Made by a program: the position numbers and the translations under genes | Assembly: GCA_028456385.1 (NCBI GenBank) | Contig: JALNQF010000068.1 | Coordinates: forward strand, 62,001-126,000 | Reading direction: 5' to 3' | DNA: 64,000 bases | Source of the DNA: Ophiosphaerella korrae | Lineage: Eukaryota > Ascomycota > Dothideomycetes > Pleosporales > Phaeosphaeriaceae | The notes under the pieces: generated by a model | Databases searched by the model: none | What the model was told of the DNA's origin: nothing | Seen by the model: only the letters and a program-made list of their open reading frames with translations | Part shown: positions 58,801 through 64,000 of the stretch, piece after piece | How positions within the stretch are numbered: position 1 is the first letter of the stretch | Layout: the number at the start of each line of letters is the position of its first letter

Positions 58801-61599
58801 GATGCGTTGCGGAAACTCTCGCATGGACGAGCATCGATGCGGAAACCTTGCGCGTCGGAGTGATCGCCTAGCCCGCGAGACCAAAGCCCTGATGGAAAAG
58901 CAAATACCCGCCGTTCAAGGCCCCAAAGACGGCCGCCTACACGGACCACTTGCCCATAAGGCTGGGTATCGGGTGCGGGAAGGCGATAATGAGACACCTG
59001 TCCTTGAGGACGGCATACCGTAGAATTGCGACACGGGACAACAGCCACGAAAGCTTACAGTGCACGGGGCTCTCCCTACGCCCTCACCTTGATCGAAACA
59101 GCAATCCCTACCCAAGGAGCTGTATCTGCCTGCCATCAAACCACGCTCATGGGATCCATAAAGATTGCGGACCGTTGCCTTGAGCAAGGGATTCAAAGCA
59201 ACGGGTACTTTGTTTGGAAATTAACGGCCAGAGCGCATTGTGGCTTGGAAGAGGCAAATTTGGATGCACGGAAACACGGGAGGTCGAATGTCCATGGGAC
59301 ACAAAGAAAAAGTAGATTCAGTGTGTTTATACATGGGCTAGGATTACAGGCAGGTCAGTGTACAAGGTGGAGACCAAATAGTGTCAGACGCATCAGGGTT
59401 GGGAGCTAGTAGGTCCGCATTCGCACAACATCGACAAGGCCGATACGCTTTTCATATTGGCCGAGAGTGATGAAATGGCAGTTGTTGAGCGACAAGGTCA
59501 TATCATCCTATCTTGAAAGAAACTATTGGATCATATACGGATGATGTCGAAAACGCAAACGTTCAGCCCAGCACTTTGTTTGAAGTAAGCAGAACCGGGC
59601 CACGGTAAATGGCATCCTGTAGCGCGGAAATAAGTCTCGTATGTATGCAAGCGTCGCAAATAGTGTTGATGACGGGCGGTGTTGGATAAGGCGATACAAA
59701 GAGATGGACAGGAGGTGCGGGATTTCTTTGATGGGCAAGTCGATGGAGTCCAGCGGTAGCGATGCAGGTGGTGATGATTGCCACACCGACGGATGTGGGC
59801 TTGGCGCAGCAATCTTTGGAATGCGCAGCCCATTGCCCTGACGCCAGCTACTGGTATGCAGCATGTAAACGAGACGGTCATGGAGAGGCTGCGCATTCTT
59901 TGATTCGCGAAGCCGAGCATCATCCGTCATCACTTTTTGATAATCGTGTCTCATCAGATGACTGAGTGGTTGCCACCAAAAAAAAAAAAAAGTTGCCTGC
60001 AACGGGCCCCCCCCCCCCCAATGTGCGTGATCGCGGTTACGCTGACACCTCCTGGGATGATTATTTGCTCTAGTGCACATGCTTTGCTGTGCCTCGTGGC
60101 AGCAAAGCTAGCCGACACGAGGTCAAAGCAGCGAAGTTGGATCAAGATTCGGCTGTTGACTAGAGAATCAGCCCGGGCCTAGCTGCCAGCTGACCGGCCA
60201 AGACAAGCGAAGCAAAACTTGGAGCAAAAGGCCTTGTATGGCTGAGACATGCCCGCAGCTGCCTGCAAGCAATCTCATGGTTGTGCTTCTGATGCGACGA
60301 CGTTGTCCGCAGAGAACAAGTGTTTGGCTACCGCATTCAGCAGCAAGCAATAAACACGGTACACCATCTCAACGGTAGCAGCCTAGCATAGCCTTCCTGA
60401 TCCCTACCTTTGTGGGACCTTTGGGACCTTTGGGGCCTTCGAGACCGTTCTGGAGACCCCCTAACGCTTCAACAATCATGGCCACCCCGCTATGACAGAA
60501 AGCGCCAAATCTCAGCATGGGAGTCTCGATCGTGCATCTTGTCATCAAGTCGTAACACCTGCGTCTACTATCCGTACACGTCCGTATGCTGGTGTCTTCC
60601 CGTCCTAATCTTACCTCGTCAATAATACTTACTGCCTAGAGGTTAGCTCGTATCGCTGGGCGCAGGCCGGCTCAATAGTCCCCGACAGTAAAGCTACTGC
60701 ACACTACACCCTCAGCACGCAGACAACGTGCAGATGTCTGCTTTGGTGGCGTCTGTGATTCGTTTACTGTCTGAGCTTACTGCATCTACCATGGTAGATT
60801 ACTGCACGAACCGCATATGGCCTGTGCCCAGCCGCAGCACCCTGGTGAGCTTGCTAAGGTCCTGGTTGGCTAGTCGTTCCATCTCTTGCGCAAGTAAAAG
60901 CATGTTTCAAGACGCCTACGCGGGAGTAGCAGGGGTATTGCAGACTCCGTGCAGCGTTGAACTTTGTGTCACCATGTGTTCCGGCATGGTTAGCCGGCCT
61001 GGAGCGCTAGTGGGACCTCGATGCTAGAGCGTGGTTGATGGACTTGTCAAGAACAAAACATTCAGTCAAGGGCACAGGATTGGCTTCTCTTTCGGCGGGC
61101 TGCAACAAGTGTTGCAGTGCCTATACATATGTTTTGATTGGGTTCGACTTTATGAAGAAGCTGGCCTTTGAGGACCCAAGTATTGTAACAGTTTGAGCTG
61201 AGCTCTGGTATCTCTTCGAATAAAACAAAAGACCGTCGATGACAATAGACAACAAGTCCAAAGCCGCTACAACTCCGTGAAAATGCACAGTAACCCCCGT
61301 TCCAGAAGCTCCAAAAGAAAGTATCCACACAAGAAAAAAAAAAACACTGTGCCATCAAGGCTTTGGCCCCCCAAAGTTAAATACAGTAAGCCGTCTTCTT
61401 GGCTTGGTAAATCTAGTACCAGGTGGAAATGTTGTCCTGGTATCTCTATTTTGGAACTCCACTAACCCAAGCAACACCTAACAGAACATAGTACCGCTGA
61501 CATGTATTCATGACTTTTAACATAAAGAGAATATAATAAACAGATCGTGAAGAAGCGTATGCGAAGTGAAAACACGCCGTGAGGTCGTATGTAGTCGAT
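55803..61599. other. Long stretch without a recognisable gene
   Basis: Composition is ordinary. The longest frames (56,788-57,321 minus, 177 codons; 59,523-60,080 minus, 185 codons) have no known domain. The second crosses the homopolymer runs at 59,978-60,019, so its start is unreliable. Around 59,560-59,760 two overlapping minus-strand frames (SISLYRLIQHRPSSTLFATL, then ALQDAIYRGPVLLTSNKVLG) might be one frameshifted gene, loosely like a cyclin box. I do not trust this enough to call it. The right end holds the 3' region of the kinase gene. Confidence 0.5.
59978..60019. repeat. A14 and C13 homopolymer runs
   Basis: Fourteen A (59,978-59,991) are followed 15 bp later by thirteen C (60,007-60,019). 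Lengths of such runs are uncertain in sequencing and slip readily, so any reading frame across them is unsafe. Confidence 0.95.
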
Positions 61600-62947
61600 T
61601 TAGTAGACATGTACCGGTTGAGCCATCATCGAAGGCTGGAAGGACACATGCTTGACGAGATTGGCAGCCTGGATAAATGGGTGGAACCATGGGTTAGGAG
61701 ATGGAGGGGAAACGTATGTTGGTTGAGGAACCCGAGAAGAAAATCTGTGAGTCGGGGAAGAAGAAACATTGTGATACGAAGACGTCGATGAAGCAGACGA
61801 GGCTGAGGAACAAGAGAACACTGACTCGTTGTCAGAGTTGGAGCTTCCAGACGAGGTAGAGTGTTGGAAGAGGGCTGGCGAGTAGACTGGGGCCGGCAGA
61901 GGAGCCACGGATGGAATGGCAGGTACTTGGTAGTAGGCAGCATCCCGGGAGTAGTCCACCGGGCTAAAGGGAGGAGATGGCAACGGGCTGGAGACGGCGG
62001 ACTTGTTGACTGTGAAGGATGAGCAGCGGATGATCATCTCGCGGATCTCTGGAATCGAGGCCCTCTTAGTAGGATCAAACTCGAAGATCCTTCGTAGCAG
62101 TGCGTCCAGCTCCGAGGAAATGGGAAGGATAGATCGAAGAAACTTGGGGTCCTTCATGAATGCACGGAAGGTGCTATCCTCGAAAGAGGCACGCTTCCAT
62201 GGGTTGCGTCCACAAGTTAGGTTAACCAAGATGACTCCAAGGCTCCAGATATCGTTAGGCGCTGAAGCGTAACGTGAGTAGGCCTTGGGTGTAGATGTTT
62301 GGCACTCTTGTTTGGGTTAACACGTGACTCATATCGTGTTGGAAAAAATAGAACATACCAGGTGACATATAGAAAGTCGAGCCGCATCCGAAATCCGAGG
62401 TGATTTGGTCAGTAGTAGCAAGTCCAAAGTCGGCGAGTTTGCAGGTCATGCCGTTGTCAGTCACGAGGACGTTCTCCGGCTTCAGGTCCCGGTGATAGAT
62501 TCCAATAGAGTGGCAGTACTCGACGGCATCCAGAATTTGGAGGAAGGCTCGCTTGACAAGATCATCATTACCAACATACTTGCCGTGCTCGGTGATGTTG
62601 GAGAACAGGTCACCTTCTGGGCAGTACTCGATTACAACATAGGTACAATCTGGAGCGTCCATGATTTTGACCAAGGAAACTACATTGGGATGCGCACTGG
62701 CCTGGTGATGCAGCTGAATCTCACGCTGTTGAAACTTTCGTTGACGAGGCTCGAGACCAATCTTGTTCAGTGCCTTTACGGCATAGGGGATGTTTGTTTG
62801 GATGTCCACGGCTGTGTAGACAACTCCATATGCTCCAACTCCAAGGATGCTGGTGAGCTGCAGGCGTCCAGCGAGAATTTGGCCTAGTCGGTCCTCTGGG
62901 GCGCGGAATCCATTGTGAGTTGGAGAAGCTGGAGGGGTGGGGTACAT
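61600..62947 (-). CDS. Ran1/Sks1-like serine/threonine protein kinase, two exons
   Basis: Exons are 62,359-62,947 and 61,600-62,306, with a 52-bp GT-AG intron between the first two bases of the Glu codon in YMSPE. The product is 431 residues. Kinase landmarks: glycine loop GVGAYG (36-41), Lys58 in YAVKAL, Glu76, HRDLKPENV (152-160), DFG (173-175), YMSPECQT in the activation segment, and DIWSLGVILVNLTCGRNPWK. The domain ends near residue 285. A Ser/Pro-rich tail follows, with a long Ser run (STSSGSSNSDNESVFSCSSA). Sequence and layout resemble fission yeast Ran1/Pat1 and budding yeast Sks1/Vhs1, kinases tied to nutrient signalling and the choice between growth and meiosis. The exact orthologue is not decided here. 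The gene is intact. Confidence 0.93.
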
Positions 62948-64000
62948 AGTGGTGAAGAAGGGGTAGAGAAAGTCCTCGTAGGTCCACTGAAGGCCTCAAG
63001 GACGGGTTGGAACAGAGAGGGAAAAGCAGGCGCTTTGTCCAGGGGGCGTCCAAAGGATGGTAGGTCGAGGTTAGGGTGGGTGAAGTGAGGTTCAATGCCA
63101 AGGATCCAGGTCAGGTGACAAGACGAGTCAGAAGCAGGACAAAGCAGCAGGAACGATGGCAGGGTGGACAGGATATTGGATAGGGAGCGGGGAAAGCAAG
63201 ATGATCCAAGGAATGTGGGAAGAGGAGGGTAGTAGTAGGTGGTGGAGAGGTCGGCTGGTGGAGAGGTGAGGTGGTAGGCAATGGTGAGGCGGGATATGAT
63301 GTAGGTATGTATGAAGACGGCTGGGCGCCAGTGAATAAAAGAGAGGCAGCTAAAGAGAGCCCCCTGGCAACTATTGGCTGCAGGCGGGCCCCAGTTTTCC
63401 TGGAGATATATATGGGCAGGATGGGCCTGGCAGGGGCGCTATGACGGAGAAGGATGCGCCTGCGTCCGCCCATCAGCGATGCACACCATGGCCAACGGCA
63501 CGCAGACGGCCACGCACTAACGTCGTCTGGTGCCACTAGTGCCAGGCGGCGAAAGTGAGGGAGGTAGGGGGCGCGCGCGGCTTGCCCCGGTCGAGCCTAG
63601 CGCCGCCCAGCCAGCGCAGAGCGGCCGAGTGGCGCCCGGGCCTTGATTCACTTGTCATGGACACGCTTGCGAGCCCACAGGCGCCAATACTTGCACTGCA
63701 GCAAGCCATACAACGGCACAGCCTGCGCTCCACAAGCGCTCATCAGCTCCGCAAGCAGCGCACCCTGTCCAAGCCTCGCGTTGCACACCACCAGAGGCTG
63801 ACGCCGGTTCGCCCTCGCCCCTAGTCACCGGCGACACCAACACGGCCCAGCAAAACGACCGCGCCTCGCCCCAAACAGAAGGCTGAAGGGTTGCACTCAT
63901 GCCCTTGCCGGCTAGCCTCTCTCGGGCTGACGACGTCTCCGGCCCATGACGAAAGCAGGGCGTCCACACGACAATCTCGTAACCCCAACCGCACCGCGTT
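62948..64000. promoter_or_regulatory. Leader and promoter region of the kinase gene; no other gene seen
   Basis: On the minus strand the roughly 400 bp before the ATG are C/T-rich, as in many highly expressed or regulated filamentous fungal genes. A CCATATATATCTCC TATA-like element lies at about 63,401-63,415, some 455 bp upstream. From 63,540 on the sequence is GC-rich and CpG-rich. Overlapping open frames on both strands there have biased composition and no motifs. Confidence 0.4.

Noticed and set aside
63111..63969. Several 65-141 codon frames on both strands
   Set aside because: They arise from GC-rich sequence with few stops; no motif, and they lie in the kinase upstream region.
1..64000. 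tRNA, rRNA or CRISPR features
   Set aside because: No tRNA-like T-loop/D-loop combination or rRNA segment was recognised by eye, and spaced repeats of CRISPR type are absent.

Overview
The window looks like a repeat-rich accessory region of a filamentous ascomycete, probably a dothideomycete (the order is an inference). The evidence is short GT-AG introns of 47-54 bp, nested chromodomain Ty3/gypsy retrotransposons destroyed by repeat-induced point mutation (RIP), and families typical of these fungi (HET, DUF6594, DUF3435, fungal protein kinases).

Layout. About 1-24,700 and 26,900-35,600 are very AT-rich, CpA/TpG-poor blocks made of nested LTR retrotransposons and pogo-like DNA transposons. 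Most boundaries are readable to the base. Full-length elements lie at 3,741-10,802 (minus), 14,804-21,835 (plus, 5-bp target duplication AGTAT) and 26,732-33,737 (plus, AAGGG). An older minus-strand element (13,613-24,942) is split by the second of these, two solo LTRs and a MITE. Truncated relatives fill the rest. A small un-mutated pocket (24.7-26.9 kb) separates the blocks. Four copies of a short (163-193 bp) LTR-like repeat lie at 25.0 and 35.8-36.5 kb; two of them show swapped target duplications that record a small inversion.

From 37 to 56 kb the base composition is ordinary, but most genes are dead. There is a Tc1 transposase fragment, a HET-domain gene with four in-frame stops, a broken SAM methyltransferase, a Tc1 transposase, a kinase-like gene, a DUF6594 membrane protein, a caspase-like protein, a multi-pass membrane protein and a DUF3435 tyrosine recombinase. 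Three genes look intact: an NTF2/SnoaL-like protein (38,333-38,812), a charged 221-residue protein (39,358-40,124) and a secreted DUF3237 protein (44,187-44,721). A small two-exon gene (48,653-48,960) may also be alive. The recombinase at the right edge, transcribed into the pseudogene cluster, is compatible with a decayed Starship-type giant element, but this is only an inference.

From 55.8 to 61.6 kb I see no convincing gene. The conserved chromosome resumes with an intact two-exon Ran1/Sks1-like serine/threonine kinase at 61,600-62,947 and its GC-rich upstream region.
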